A DNA stretch of 64,000 bases from Gnetum montanum (GCA_015680685.1 MNCI01011418.1:232072-296071), one strand, 5' to 3'; numbered from the stretch's first letter, positions 31,830 to 44,980 are shown. Made by a program: numbers and translations. Notes: generated by a model not told the origin, from the sequence alone.

Positions 31830-34412
31830 TAGTGGAGGCTCTTCCATCGACTACTTCCCTTAGTCATTAGGTTTTTTGAATTGGTATCTATTACGGAGTG
31901 CTTGAAGCTTTTCTTCCTTTGTCCTTGGGTCATGTACCATCCATGTTTCTTGTGTAATGTTTGATGGAGCAGGTACATCACATGGGCATGGTATTAATAG
32001 AAACATTTTGTTCGCCTTTATGTATCAAGCTGCAAACTGTTGCCTTTCTTCCTCAAAAGCTCTAGCTGTCCTTTTAGCTCTTGGTAATCTAAAATTTTAT
32101 GTGCTAGGTTCACTACTACATCCTTCTAGCGTTGGCGGCTAGCTTTGATAGTCTCAAGTTTAGAGTTTGCCAAATGTAATTTTTATAATTCATCGTTTTG
32201 GTTGATAAACTCCTTCTTATACATTGCATAGATTGTTGCTATTTGTAGCTCTAAGTCATTCTGAGGCCTACTAGCCATTAACATGGCTAGGTTAGCATAT
32301 CAAAGGTTTGCTAACCCCATGTATTTTATCAGGTCCTATATCTATAGGTATTTATTTTTCACCTTGGCCTGGTGGGTATGAGCAAAGTTGTCCAAAATGG
32401 CTGCCTATTTGGATTTTGTGTAGAGAAGGAACTAATTTTGGCCTTCATCATGTGGATTTCCTTTTCATTGATTTTTTTAAACATGCCTACCTAGTCTTTG
32501 AAATTCTCTTTAAGTCACTTAGGTTTCTTTGCCTCCGTTTTCCACACACCAATTTCAATTGTGGACTTTTGGCGAATGATGTAGACATCTTCCATTAATA
32601 AGGTTCTATTTTCTCAGGCTAAGTGACTCATATCTTGGTTAATGTAGACCAGTTGTTCTCAGAGCTTTTGGTTGCTCTCATCAAGAGCATTCTTCTACCT
32701 TTCAATGTTTATTAACTGAGCATTATTAGTAGCTAAATGTTTATTTTCTACCTTTAAGGTGATGAGAGCTTTAGCATGTGCATATGTTTTTGCCTCAGCA
32801 ACAAATGCATTGCACACTGCCTTCTCCTTCTCTTTCTTCATTCTCATGTTATGGTCAATCAACTGCCTCATGTGGTTGGTTCTAAATTAATCCAATTAGT
32901 CTAGTTTTATGAATTATTTCATGTCTATTCTTTTAATTCTCAAGGTGGCTAATTCTTCTTGCAACTTTTGCACTTCATTATCTGCATGCTCAGCCTTGGT
33001 TTTAGCCATGATCAAATTTCCTTGCATGGCTATCAAATTAGATTGGACTATAGTGATATCACTAGGGTTATCAAAAATATTCTACATCACTTGACCTATC
33101 TGCAGTAGTTTGTCTAGTATGTCCTCATGCTTTGTAGGAGTCATTGAGGTTTTAGCAAGCATTTTAGCATCTAGTGCTCTAAAGATATCAGTCGGTGGCA
33201 CAATAAGTACATTGAAGAATTTCTTAATGTGATCAATGATGACCTCCATGGATCTTGATGCATCCTAGTGTTGCATGACCACAACAATGGCACCTTCACT
33301 AGTTTCAAGGATGACTTAGAATGATGCAGCATTTTTGAATATCTGTTGCATCAAATCATTCTTTCCTCTTGCTTGGAGTGATACTTGTCCACTGGCTAGG
33401 TTTGTGGATACTATGTGCCTTGTGGAACTCTCTCTTACTTTATACAAATTAGCCTCCTCTCTTTTTCCCCAACTTATTATTTCTGCAATCTACTACAAAT
33501 GACTCATGGACAGTTTGTAATCCTACGATAGTGGTGGAACTTCTTATTGTTGTTGTTGTTGCGACTGTTGTTCAGCTTGTGGTTGATGCTAGGTCTGGCT
33601 TATTGTTATTAACTAGTAGCTATAATGCTACCAGTAAGGGTGGTACTTGCAACTCCCTTGGTGCCTCTTGATTTTTCTACTTAATCCTTCTTTGGTGGCA
33701 TTGGCTTGAACATTTTTGCATAAGAAGCATTCTAGGCCTTCCTAGGGGTGTTATTGATGTACCTTAGGATTCTAGCTTGCTTACATAGGTTCCTGATGAG
33801 GAAAGGGAATGGAAGTATTAGCTTCTTTCTTTTCTTCAAAATTTCTTTGAATCCTTAGAAAAAATAGATGGGCAATGTTATCATTAAAATTTTCCATTAG
33901 AATCACACTTTCTCTAGTTGTATATGTGGATATCCTATTGAGCCTTTTTTTCAGAAACAAGTGGTAGGTGCCAATTTTAAAGTATATCTTTTCCTCAGCT
34001 GTGAGGTTGCTATATTCTTTGTCTTATTTACCATATGTCCTATGTAACCATAGCCTTTTAGCATCAGTATTAGGTCTTATTGAGATATGTGTCACATTTG
34101 CTCCTTCATTTGGGATGCTGAGGACCTTGGCAATTGCCTCCACTAAGTAAGACATAAGGACTCCTTTGAATTTGACTATAGCATCAACCTATTTATTCTA
34201 CTAGAATTGGTACATTTCTCGTAGGTATCATTCACTATTGTTGGATAGTGTGAACCATAAAGGAGATACTTGGAGTTGCGTCTTCACTACTTTTGAAGAA
34301 AATTCCATAAAAGGACAAAAGTTTAGTTCCACAATGATTGTGGACATGATAGCATGAGATGCTATCCTCGTTTAGGTACTAGTGGAGCTTTTTCCTCTTG
34401 TTTATTTGAGTA
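31830..34412 (-). pseudogene. third ORF of GyA (unknown protein), decayed, start lost in gap
   Basis: The minus strand reads homologously to GyB 27700-30250, including FPFLIRNLCKQARILRYINN-like wording after 33800 and a glutamine tract from TTGTTGTTGTTG (33546-33562). Many stops. The first part is missing behind the n positions at 34413 and 34462; by comparison with GyB some 250-300 bases are absent. Confidence 0.55.
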
Positions 34413-34462
34413 NAGAATTTCTTTTTGAAAATTTTTCTAACTCTATAATCATAATAAGATAN
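34413..34462. other. two single-n gaps around a misoriented 48-nt piece
   Basis: Bases 34414-34461 lie between n positions. The piece starts AGAATTTCTTTTTGAAAATT, and the sequence after the second n starts with its reverse complement (AATTTTCAAAAAGAAATTC). In GyB the homologous text TTTCTTTTTGGAAATTTCTC (27367 on) lies in element orientation, but GyA is on the minus strand, so this piece is upside down. Confidence 0.75.
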
Positions 34463-35300
34463 AATTTTCAAAAAGAAATTCCAGAGGTGTTGTATCTTTT
34501 AATTACTTATGACCTTCCATTATTATCATTTTCTTGCTTATTATGGCTTAAAATGATTGGTACGGTCCATTAGGATAATTAACTAAGTCCTTTTGATTTA
34601 AGTTTGAATGATTAACTATACGGCTCTTATTATTTGTTAAGCTTACTCTTTATGATATCTTTCTGATGTTATAAAGATTTTGTCTTAAATTTCCTAATGT
34701 TAGCATAGTGCACCCCACCCTCCATGACTAAGTTGAATGCTTCAAGATCAACAAGGTTCAAGAATTTTGAAAATCGAAGCTATGGTGGCAAAGTTATGGC
34801 CTTGGGAAGATAGTGTGCAAGAGCTTTGAGAAAAAAAAAACTTCAAAAACTCTCTTTTTGGAAAATGAAGAAGTGAAAAATCTCACTAACTTCCACACAT
34901 ATATATACTATTTTTATATGTATGACATCATAGATGATACATTGTAGATATGACATTGTAGGCACTATGATGTCGTAGCTATGATGTCACTATGAACAAA
35001 TTTGAAATTTTCATTGAAATTTTGGGGAAAATGAGTTAAATGGAGTATTTGAAAGATGTGAAGCTTGTCCAAAGAATCTTTTGGGCCATTAATGATGCAA
35101 AATTCTCAAAAAATTGGCATTTTAAATTCATAAAGAAAGAATCTTGGGCAATGAAATTTTATTGGATGGATAGGAGATGGGTTATGAATTTCTGATGTAT
35201 GGATAGATTGTTAGATTTTATGGGAAGTATTTATTAAGTTTGGATTGTTTTTCAAGGCACAATATGATGTGGAATTTCTTTCCAAGTATGAAATACAAGA

Positions 35301-35356
35301 GTTATACAAGTGGGTCCTCCCAAAGTAGGCTCTAGCCCTTAGCGCCCTTGTATAAC
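35301..35356 (-). repeat. conserved spacer hairpin (GyA)
   Basis: Arms GTTATACAAG (35301-35310) and CTTGTATAAC (35347-35356) are a perfect 10-bp inverted repeat around TGGGTCCTCCCAAAGTAGGC and GCGCC. Confidence 0.7.
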
Positions 35357-35792
35357 CACGCCTAAAAGTGTCCTTAGGCACTCAAGGAGTTGAATGTAAA
35401 ACATACTTTTCTAGCAAAAAACACATGTGAGTATTACCAGATTGGGAAAATAACACTATATTATATGAAAATTTATGATTAAATATACAGTGTGGTGAGA
35501 TGGATTGTAGAAGGGATTGCGAAAACTAAAATGTGAGGTATCTTACCATAGGCATAATGAATCCTTGTGTGTGATATGTGGTTAAGGTAATCCTTAGTGC
35601 TTCTTTCCAAGATTCAAACCAAGTCCAAACCACTTTCTAGTGGCATTGCATTGTTTTATCTATGGGATTTTCAACCATTAGATTATTACAGTTGCAAGGA
35701 GCATTACCAGTTGGTGTATTGCTCAAGGGAGGAGCTTATTCATTGTAATTTCTATTTTATTTTTTAGATTTTTGAGAAGTTAACTATCTTTA

Positions 35793-35920
35793 TGCATGGG
35801 TAACATGTCTTTCTAGTGGAACCCCTAGAAATTGATTATGTGCATAGATTTTATTTTTTAACTATGTTGACCTTGCAAGAGGGCTACCTTTAGGCATGGG
35901 TAACATGTCTTTCCAGTGAC
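35793..35920 (-). repeat. conserved 25-nt spacer box, two copies (GyA)
   Basis: GCATGGGTAACATGTCTTTC then TAGTGGA (35794-35820), and GGCATGGGTAACATGTCTTT then CCAGTG (35893-35918). The spacing of about 100 bp is shared with GyB. Confidence 0.68.
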
Positions 35921-36299
35921 ATGGTAAGGTAGTACTTACTATACTCTTACTCCCATTTTTTGTTAGATCTATAAGGGTATAATACATCCTTAGCAATAGG
36001 ATAGAACTTACAACAGTAATCCAAGAGAATCCATAAATCCCCTTGATGTCACACCCTTTGCATTTCCACTTGGTTCTTTACTCTTCTATTTAGGCATAAT
36101 GATCATAGGGTTATTCTTAGTTTTATTATGAGAAGAATACCATTATGGTCATGGTAGGAACCTATTATTGTTGGAATGGGTGGATGGGTATTATGATCTC
36201 ACTATATAAGTAATTAGTTTCTTTATGATGGATAATATAGGGAAATCTTCACCTTATTAGAACTACATCTTGCTTTATTCAGTGTGTTTTATTAGAAAG

Positions 36300-36540
36300 T
36301 TAACAAAAATGTGTAGAAGAAAAATTAATGGCAAAGTATAGAAAAATTGTAGAAGATAGTAAAAATTGCACAAGTAGCAAGAATAAGAAATGTATAAAAA
36401 ATGTAAAAATGTGAAAAATGGGAAAATGATTAAGAATTAGAAAAGTATAAAAGAATGAAAAGATATCAAAGAATGTGAAAATTGGTAAGAAATGTGAGAA
36501 AATATAACAAGAAGTTATAAATAAAAAAGAATTATAAAAC
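36300..36540 (-). repeat. T-rich tract (GyA)
   Basis: A-rich on the plus strand (AAAAATGTAAAAATGTGAAA and similar). Equivalent to 25235-25470 in GyB. Confidence 0.55.
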
Positions 36541-36977
36541 AAAAAGTTGACAAGCACTTATTAATTCCTAGATCAAGATAAGATATCTCCCTCATGACTA
36601 AACTCATGGGTGAGTGTTCAGAAAATGGACCCTAGATCTTCTGGATCATACACTCTAGGTTTTTCACTTTCCATTCTTAGTGACTTAGGATTTTGGTTAT
36701 CATCCCATGTAATCTTGATGGTAATCAAAGTTTTATCATTAGAGGACATATATATTATTGGACTATATGGTATTTCCATCTCAGAAGGTCCAACTATACT
36801 TTCTTGTTTATTCTTAAATTCACATTTTAAGTCCTCAATTCCCCTATTCATTGGTGTATGATTATGGTTTATGACATCCTTTTGTGAGTTCTTAGTTTGG
36901 ATCATTTTCTTAGAATAGCAGTTAATAAGTGGCTTAGATGGTTCCATGCATGTTGTGAATAGTTTTAGGTTCTTAGT

Positions 36978-37887
36978 TAATGAGTGTCAAAGTGTCATGT
37001 TGACGGGCCCCCATTGACGTCTTGTTTACATGGTGTTGCCCTGTTGATGTAGCATTTACTATGTTGATGGGGCCTTGTCGATGCAGTCATGTAGCAAAAA
37101 CTATAAGTACAAGCTCCCTAGCTGTGTTTATGCATTAGAAGTCATATTAGTAGTTGAACTCTTAGAGTTTTTACATTTGAAAGTTAGAATATTTTCCCAA
37201 GTGCGTACAACAAGAGTCATTTAGTGTACAAATATTTATTCGAGCACTATTGTACTTGAACCACACCAGTGTGTATGACAATAAAGATGAGCTTTTTGAT
37301 AAATGTTGTAGCATTCTGGATAGTTTAAATATTTTATTCTTGCATTTAATGTTTTTAGTTATTTGTTCAATGTTTCTCAGTAATTAAGCTAATTAAGTGA
37401 TCAAGTAAGATAAGCTAAATAGGTTAAATACATAAGTATGACTACTTCAAGCATAAACACATATTTGCTTGATAATCCCAGTAGTGTTATTGCTTGGTGT
37501 ACCTAGTATGTAATGCTTGGTAACCCAACAGTGGGTACGTGGGTTTAGGACATGTACAGAAAGTGGGACCAAATACTTATGTTAGGATTAGTTAGAGACT
37601 AGTTAAATTGTTAAATTAAATTGGCTATTAAATTACTTCATCTTTCTCTTTAAGCACCAAAGAACATAAAACAGAAAACAATAAAAGTCATATGCCTTGA
37701 TTACACTTAACCATACCATGTGTATCACAAGTGTAATTGGGAATACAATGAACGACCTTAAGGCAAGGTTCACTTCCTAGAAGATTAGTGTATTGGAAAC
37801 TATAGAGTCCATGGAATTTGATTGGATTGCATGTGAACACTTTGTGATTTGTATGGTTGGGTGTAGGGGTACCTCAACTGCTCATCA
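36978..37887 (+). mobile_element. GyE 5' LTR
   Basis: 910 bp. It starts TAATGAGTG (TG changed to TA) and ends CTCATCA. It matches the 3' LTR throughout, for example GTTAGAATATTTTCCCAAGT and GGTTAAATACATAAGTA. Confidence 0.88.
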
Positions 37888-37888
37888 T

Positions 37889-37907
37889 TAGCACCATTGT
37901 CGGGGAT
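37889..37907 (+). promoter_or_regulatory. GyE primer-binding site
   Basis: TAGCACCATTGTCGGGGAT, a decayed form of TGGCGCCGTTGCCGGGGAT (perfect in GyD). The differences are G-to-A and C-to-T transitions. Confidence 0.75.
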
Positions 37908-38038
37908 TCTGTTTGTTGAAACGTGTGCTATATAGGATTAGTGAACATTATTAATATTGTTGGATGAACTCAAGGTCAATATTACTCTCACACTACATAT
38001 AATTACAAAAGCACCCTAATTATTTTGTTTGTTGCAAA

Positions 38039-39840
38039 ATGTCTTATTCTTCTCATAGGTCTGAAGATGTTAAACCACCAATTCCATAGGAGTGCAAAGT
38101 GGTATATGGTCATCTTGATAAGTATGTACTAGACTTCACCTTTATCCTATACCAAGATGAGTAGCTACAATGGCATGACATGGACGGAAAAATCATAATT
38201 CCCCCTAATCAATCTATGCCTAGGATGTTATTTCAAACTTTTAAAAGTTTGGACATCCTAGATCTTCAAGAGGGATCTAGGACTGCCATCCCATTGAAAC
38301 ACAACATAGGAGGGATCGACACCAAGAGAAGGACCATGATTTTGTGAAGGGAAAGAAATTCATGAATCCTTTATTCCTATTAAACCAAACCAATAATGAG
38401 GATCCTTCCTTTGGGGGTTCTCAACATGAGGATTCTCCACCCCCTGTTATTAGTGATGAGGGTGAACTTGTGATCCACTATTAATAAACTGGGTTCAGGA
38501 AAAAGTGACAGTCAAGGTAGGGACTTGGGCAAACATCAAGATGGCAAGGGATCTAAGGATGGTGATCATAATGAGTGAAGAGGTGGTGGTAGGCATCATG
38601 GTGGTGGTGGTGGTCCATCTTCCTCTTCATCCTCTTCATCCAACTCCAAACATTCCTCTTCATCTTTTGGTTCTAATAGAAGCCGTCGTAGAAATAATCA
38701 TGATGAAGGCGATTAATGAGACAATAATGACCATAGAGCCTGCCAAGAACATAGGGGGTGGCAAGAACCATCATCGACACCATTGACACAATGATAATGA
38801 TGAACCTCTACTAGAAACTTGAAGCATTCTTAACATTGCAAAGGTAGTTAAGATCCCAACTAGGCATATAAAAGATTGTCGGATCAAGGACTTGGACATG
38901 AACAATATCCTAAGATTTGAGGGGGGATATAAATCAGATGGAAAAACCATCTACAAGCCTTTCATGATGCTTGTTCCTTGTAGAACATTGAAAATTATTG
39001 GTAAAAAATCAAGATCTTCCACAAGACACTCATTCAAAAAGCAAAAAGTTGGTATAAGTCCTTGGAGCTAGAATTTCTCTACTAATGAAGTACAATGCTT
39101 AAGTTGTTCAATGATAAATACTAGATGTACTCTAGAGTGTCAAATTTGAGAAGGAAAATCCAAGGTTGAAAATAGGGAACACATGAACCCGTGGATGTTG
39201 CCATGGGTAGATATTATTCTCTCTTACATCAATGCCCTAGTCATGGTTATTCTTAGAGGAAACAACTCTGCCACATCATAGATGAGCTTGGAATAGAAAC
39301 TAGAAGGACTCTTGGGGTTTATGCCCAAGGGAGACTATCTAAACTAAGAGCTCATTAGATATAAAATGCTGATAGAGTAGGAAGAAAAATAAGAAGGTGA
39401 GTTACAAAAAATGTAAGGGCTAAGGAATATAATAGGGATCCTTCCATCAGGAAAAGGGAGGTTTGATTTTGTGAGGAGGAGGAGTCACCACTTGATGAAG
39501 TGGTGATTAGGAAAACCTTGCCTATTTAAAAATATATTTTAGATTTTTTGATAAAGGTTGATAAATTATGGGACCCTTTGGATGAAAAGTTCCAAATTGC
39601 TATGAAGATTTCTGAAGCATCTAAAGAATAGAATAGTGATCGTGACCACAAGAGGTGAAAAGAAGCTAAACGTGCTTACTAGAGAGATAAGGGTAAAGCT
39701 ACTATAGTAGAAGAAGTTGTGGAGACAAAATTTGATGATGATACTGGCTGTGATATCTATCAATATGAACATCTGAAGGGTTATTTCCCTGTGGTGTCAC
39801 ACTTACAAGAGTCTAGGGTGTACATGCTAAATCCTCAATT
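38039..39840 (+). pseudogene. GyE gag, decayed
   Basis: Starts MSYSSHRSEDVKPPIP then a stop. YGHLDKYVLDFTFILYQDE matches GyF (minus, near 62985: YAHLDEDVPNFTFILH). A Gly/Ser-rich segment with eight serines in a row (38590-38720) parallels GyF's serine tract. Near 39745 CDIYQYEHLKGYFP is the decayed zinc-knuckle variant, with the second and last Cys changed, followed by SHLQE. Confidence 0.65.
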
Positions 39841-40456
39841 AGCATGTAGGTAAGCACCCTAGTGATTACCTTATCCTTAAGGTAATCCAAGGCAGTTCCA
39901 TCAACAATAATAAGCTTATTATCCAAGTGTTGCTCCACCACAACCATATAAGAAATACCAATAGTGGCACCAACCACAATTGTAGGAAATGCCACTACCA
40001 AGATAGTAGTACCCTTACAAGCAATCAGATCCATACAGATACTATGTTTAACGACTTGTTTTTTCATTAAGCTTTGAAAGCCATGCCTCATTCCACCATT
40101 GCTATTACCCTCTAGAGTACCATCAAATTCATTCACCATCTACTCAAAGGAAGCACCCATATTCATACCACCCTCTACATCTATCTGCATACATCCCTCC
40201 ACCCTCTACCTAGTTACCTCCTGCTCTATTCATACAAAGTAAAATTCCCCCATAGCTGCAGCAATGAAATTCTATGAGGGATATGAATTTATAACTAGCC
40301 TTCCAACCAAGTGGTTCAAGTAAGTATTCTAGGAAACGACCATTTTTTCAACCCAATAGTCCTCCCAAACCCTCACAACCTAATGAGGTTGGTTACCTTG
40401 TATCTTCAACACCCCCATCCTCTACATCAAACACATTCGAGAGTCCTTCAAACCAA

Positions 40457-40915
40457 ATGTCATCTCAAATTTGTAGTATGATGTTAACTCATGTTGTTTT
40501 TGATAACATCAAGGCTGGCAACCTTCCCATGAAAATATCTGATCTAGGAAGTCCTCTTATTTACTTACAGATCACTAGAAATGATTCATGCAAGGCTCTT
40601 CTTGACTTTGGTTTTGGTGTCAATCTCATCTCCCATGACATGTACAAGGCTTGGAACCTACTGCCTCTTAAGAAGAGTGACATCCATTTGTGATTGGTAG
40701 ATTAGTCAATCACCATTCCTTTGGGGTTAGTAGAGGACATTGTAACCACAGTTTATGGATGGTCCTATCCTGCCAATTTTCTGGTGATCAAAGTTGAGAA
40801 TTGCAAAGGTGACTTCCCCATCATTATGGAAAGGGCATGGTTAAGCATAGTTAATGTGCAAATGGGTATAATAGAACTCTCCTTGAAAATATCTAAGGAA
40901 AATGAATTTGGATGA
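40457..40915 (+). pseudogene. GyE aspartic protease region
   Basis: CKALLDFGFGVNLISHDMYK carries the retroviral-type active-site motif with DSG changed to DFG. GyF has NSG at the same place, so neither copy is active. A second open part (40721-40915) with GLVEDIVTTVYGWSYPANFL and FPIIMERAWLS is conserved in GyF (60332-60036). Confidence 0.75.
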
Positions 40916-41379
40916 TTAGAGAAGAAGCGTGTTCCATGTAATGTGTACAGCGATGACAAGTGCAATTGCATGCAGAAAATATGGTCCATTAAAAGTACAT
41001 ACATTAAAGCATGCAATCAATGTGCACAAGACACAGATATCAAAAAGTGCCTATATGCAGTAGCCACAAAGTAGGAGGACAGCTAGTGGCTAACAGCTAA
41101 CTTTGGTAGTAGCACATTATGCATGGAACCAACTAAGAGCCTGACCTGTGCTTATGTCAAAGGCATGGATGAACTTGAGCAAGTTCATCACCAACTCTTT
41201 GATGATGAAAATGATGATACCTATTAGGAAGGGTTAGAAATACCTAATAATTTCAAGCAAGAGCCCCTAGAGTTAAAAACTCTACCAGCCAACATGAAGT
41301 ATGCATTTTTAAAATATTGGCAAGCGGGTTGTCATTAATGCAAATCTTGCTCCTGAACAAAAAGACAAGTTGTTGTAGG

Positions 41380-42740
41380 TAGTTAAAAAGTGGCCAATAG
41401 CCTTTGCTTGGTCATATCTTGAGTTGACTGGAATTGATCCAAGAATATGCCAACATCACATCTACATAAACTCGGCCATGAAGTCACAAAGGCAACCATA
41501 AAGACTATTAAATCCCAAATTGAAGTAGATCATCAAGAAAGAAATAGAACAACTCCTCAAGGTGGGGTTCATCTATTCCATCGTAAATAGTGAGTGGATT
41601 AGCCCACTTGTAATTGTGTGAAAGAAAGGCAGAAAGTGGCGAGTCTGCATTGACTTTAGGCTATTGAACATGGCAACATTTAAAGATCATTTCCCATTTC
41701 CATTTTTGGACCAAGTGTTGAACACCATCTTTGAGTATTACTATTATAGTTTCTTAGATAGTTATAGTGGCTATAACCAAATCCAAATTATTCTAGAAGA
41801 TCAAGCCAAGACTACATTCACAAGTCCCTAGGGGACTTGTGCATATTATAAGATGCCATTTGATCTATGCAATGCCCCTACAACATTTTGATGCTTGGTC
41901 CTTAGTATTTTGTAATAGTAAATTGGTAGTGGGGTAGAAGTCTTTATAGATGACTTCTCTACCTATGGGGCTACATTTGAGCAAGCCCTAGACTGCCTTG
42001 AGTAGGTTCTAAAAAGATGTGTCAAAACAAACCTTAGGCCCAATTGGTAGAAAAGCCATCTAATGGTCTAGGATGGCATAGTACTAGGGCATTGAATTTC
42101 ATAAGAAGGGATTGAGGTAGACCTAGAAAAGATAGGGATCATCCAAGGAATCACATGCCAACTAGAGATAATTAAAGATGCTTGATTATTCCTTGGACAT
42201 ACTGGCTACTACTAGTGGTTTATAGAGAATTTATCTAAGATTGTAAAGCCATTGGTCAAGCTTACGAAGAAAGATGCTCCATTCATCTAGATTAAGGAAT
42301 GTGAACATGCATTTCAAAAACTAAAAGACAAACTCATGGAAAGTCCAATTCTACGAGCACCAGATTGGTCTAGACTATTTCACATAATGACAGACACATC
42401 TAATTATGCCTTAGGAGCCATTCTTATGTAGTTGGACAATAAAAAAGTTCATATTACATCCATTGTGTGAGGCGAAGCATTGTGTGTGCACAGTTAAATT
42501 ATTCTACAATTGAGAAAGAACTAATGGTAGTGGCGTATGCTCTTGAAAAGTTCAAGCACTATGTGCTTGGCTATAAGCTGTTTGTGGACAAAAATCATAT
42601 TGCTATCTGCTTCCTAATGAATAAATTGACGGTGAGCCTCTGTATCATACGGTGGCTCATGAACTTATAGGAATTTGATCTCACAATGGTAGATTGTAAA
42701 GGGACTAAGAATGTGGTTGCTGACCACTTGTCTTAGTTAA
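41380..42740 (+). pseudogene. GyE reverse transcriptase and RNase H
   Basis: Readable motifs in order: WRVCIDFRLLNMATFKDHFP (41640), DSYSGYNQIQI (41757), KMPFDLCNAPTTF (41850), VFIDDFSTYGATFEQALD (41940, catalytic Asp pair present), then RNase H with FHIMTDTSNYALGAIL (42380) and LNYSTIEKELMVVAYALEKF (42490). Stops interrupt throughout. TAG at 42003-42005 and 42429-42431 stand where GyF has glutamine. Confidence 0.85.
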
Positions 42741-42831
42741 GATGTGATAATAAAGAGGAGGAAAGCCCACTCTTTGATCAATTTCTAGATGAACTCCTCT
42801 TTACAGGAGTAATAAATGAGCAAGTGCCCAC

Positions 42832-42935
42832 TGAAAAAAAATGATACGATGACATCCTCACTTATCTTCTCACTTAAGAGATGNTGAAAAAAATGATACG
42901 ATGACATCCTCACTTACCTTCTCACTTAAGAGATG
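42832..42935. other. unmerged contig overlap: about 51-bp duplication around one n
   Basis: TGAAAAAAA-ATGATACGATG through CTTAAGAGATG occurs at 42832-42883 and again at 42885-42935, with a single n at 42884. They differ by one A in the run and one T/C. Same kind of scar as at 8507. It adds a false duplication to pol. Confidence 0.85.
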
Positions 42936-42999
42936 CCACAAGATCTGGACTGTAGGAAGAAACAATAGTTTCTTTATCAAGCAAAGTACTTTATGGAAA

Positions 43000-43975
43000 T
43001 CAATGGACACCTTTATAAGATGTGCGTCGATGGCCTAGTTCATTGGTGTGTCCCTAATGTAGGTCAACTACGCATTCTCTAGGATGCTCATGAAGGCCCT
43101 TGCAGAGGCCACTATGTAGGAAGATGCATGACCATAATAATCCTAATAGTAAGATACTATTGGCCTATAATCTTTAGGGATGTCCACCAATTTGTTTGAT
43201 CTTGTGAGCACTATCAAAGAGATGGTGGGATTACCACACAAATGGAGGATCCTCAATAGCAGATTCAACCACTAGAATCCTTTGACATATATGGAACTGA
43301 CTTTATGGATCCCATCACATCCATGTCCAATGGAAAGGTGTATATCATTATAGCAGTTGACTATTGCACCAAATGGAATAAGTAGCAGTTGTCACTAATT
43401 GTATATCATCCACTATTGATAGATTTGTACAACAAAATGTTGTAAATAGGTTTGGAGTGCCATGTGCAGTAATTTCTAATAATGGAACTCAGTTTACAGG
43501 TGCCACCTTTTGAAAACTTATGCAGTTCTTAGGGCTCGAACATAAATTAATAACGTCCTATAATCCTTAAGCCAATAGTTAAGTAGAGGTAACTAAGAGA
43601 GAGATCACAAAGATCCTAATAACAAACATAAGAAAATATAGAAGAGATTGGAGCACAAATTAATGATGCCCTTTGGGCCTACCACTCAACATGGAAAATT
43701 TCTATTGGCTACTTTCACTATGAGCTAGTGTACGAAAAGCTTCTAATGCTCCCAATTCAATCTAAGCTTCATACATTCTCAACAATCTATGAACTGAATC
43801 TTGACCTAAGCCTAGCACAAAAAGAAAGATTGATCAACCTTAACATGCTAGAAAAAAATAGATTAGTGGTCCTATCTTTGAATGAAGTGCGTAAGGCAGT
43901 CAACAAGCAACACCATGACCTAAGAATATAGAAAATAAAATTTCAATCGAAAGATAAGTTTCTCTACTAGAACAC
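43000..43975 (+). pseudogene. GyE integrase
   Basis: HEGPCRGHYVG and a later CEHYQRDGG form the HHCC zinc-binding domain, with the last Cys changed to Tyr. A TDFMDPI segment (43297) and FNLD-equivalent core follow, broken by stops. The C-terminal part is open at 43728-43931 with LPIQSKLHTFSTIYELNLDL, conserved in GyF. Confidence 0.78.
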
Positions 43976-44532
43976 CACACACATACTCTAGAAAATAAAG
44001 TTCCAAACTTTGTGAGAGGGATCTTATATAATTATAGTAGTGTTGTAGTTGTTACTAATGGTGGTTTGTGCTTTATTTTTTGTTTGCTAGTGTTTGGTTT
44101 TTATTTTTAGATTTTTGTGGTGATTATTGAGTCATGATTTCTTTTTCATGGAATAGGTAGTGAGTCCACAACATCCACTCATTCACAAACTAAATGGTTT
44201 TCCTTGTTTTGGAAGTTTGCAGTCCCTTTCATTAATAAATCTTTAATAAATTGGTGACCTTAGTAGTTTCTAGAATTGGGAAAGATTCAAAGGTTTGCAC
44301 AGGGTATGACTTCAAGGGGACTTAGTACTCTTTGTACTTGGGTGCTTGAGTGTTTTCATGGACTTCTTACCATCCCATATTGTCCAATAACAGAAAGTCA
44401 AATAATGTCTTTGTATGGTGTGGTTCCCATTCAAAAAGGAAAAAAAAGGAAAAAAAGAAAAAAAAAACAACATAATGAAAATTCAAAGCGCACCCCTTAG
44501 ACAAATAGATGGGCTACAAGCACTAGTTAAGG

Positions 44533-44558
44533 AACTAGAAAGACATGTTACCCATGCC
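44533..44558 (+). repeat. conserved 25-nt spacer box (GyE)
   Basis: AACTAGAAAGACATGTTACC then CATGCC, single copy. Confidence 0.66.
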
Positions 44559-44980
44559 TGAAGGTCGCTTCTAACTAAGGCCCTTTCTCACTTCCAACTT
44601 CTCTTTTCTCCTCTTTATGGAGTAGTGGTTGTTCTTTGGATGTACTCTTGTGTCTCAAGGAGGTGGATCGGTCTTGGAGTGGTGATGTGAAGTCATTGAA
44701 AGAGGTTGGTTTTGGTCTATATTATGGATGGATCTTCTTAGGTCATTTTAAACACAAATTTCACAAGGGAATTTTTATGACCTCAATTTGAAATTCCATT
44801 CCACCTTCTCTATCATTCATCTCTACTGACCATAATACACCTCATTGTTGGCGTCCATGTTCTTAATTCTGTGTCTTGGTCTGATGTACTTGAATTCTTA
44901 GGTGGAATCTTCTGAGTGTTGGTCTTTAACTTCCATCGACCATTGGTTACCTATGGGTTCCACAGACTCCTTAGGTTGAG

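Larger units (their letters stand above)
31596..36977 (-). mobile_element. GyA internal region, 3' half
   Basis: Inverted counterpart of GyB 25060-30480. On the minus strand it runs from the cysteine-rich relic (36947-36610) through a T-rich tract, box copies, hairpin and third ORF to the polypurine tract (31605-31596). It is interrupted at 36977 by GyE and resumes at 49536. The GyA 5' LTR is not identified in this window. Confidence 0.75.

Noticed and set aside
36610-36861. 83-codon plus-strand frame
   Set aside because: Antisense shadow of the minus-strand GyA coding relic (36947-36618), which has the homologue in GyB.
24640-36977. Long inverted duplication (24.6-31.4 kb against 31.4-37 kb) as a chromosomal rearrangement
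   Set aside because: Two separate related elements in opposite orientation, with LTR ends and polypurine tracts at the right places, account for it.
44416-44470. Lys-rich peptide from the AAAAAAGG run as a nuclear-localisation signal
   Set aside because: A simple A-rich repeat in the GyE spacer, outside any supported coding region.
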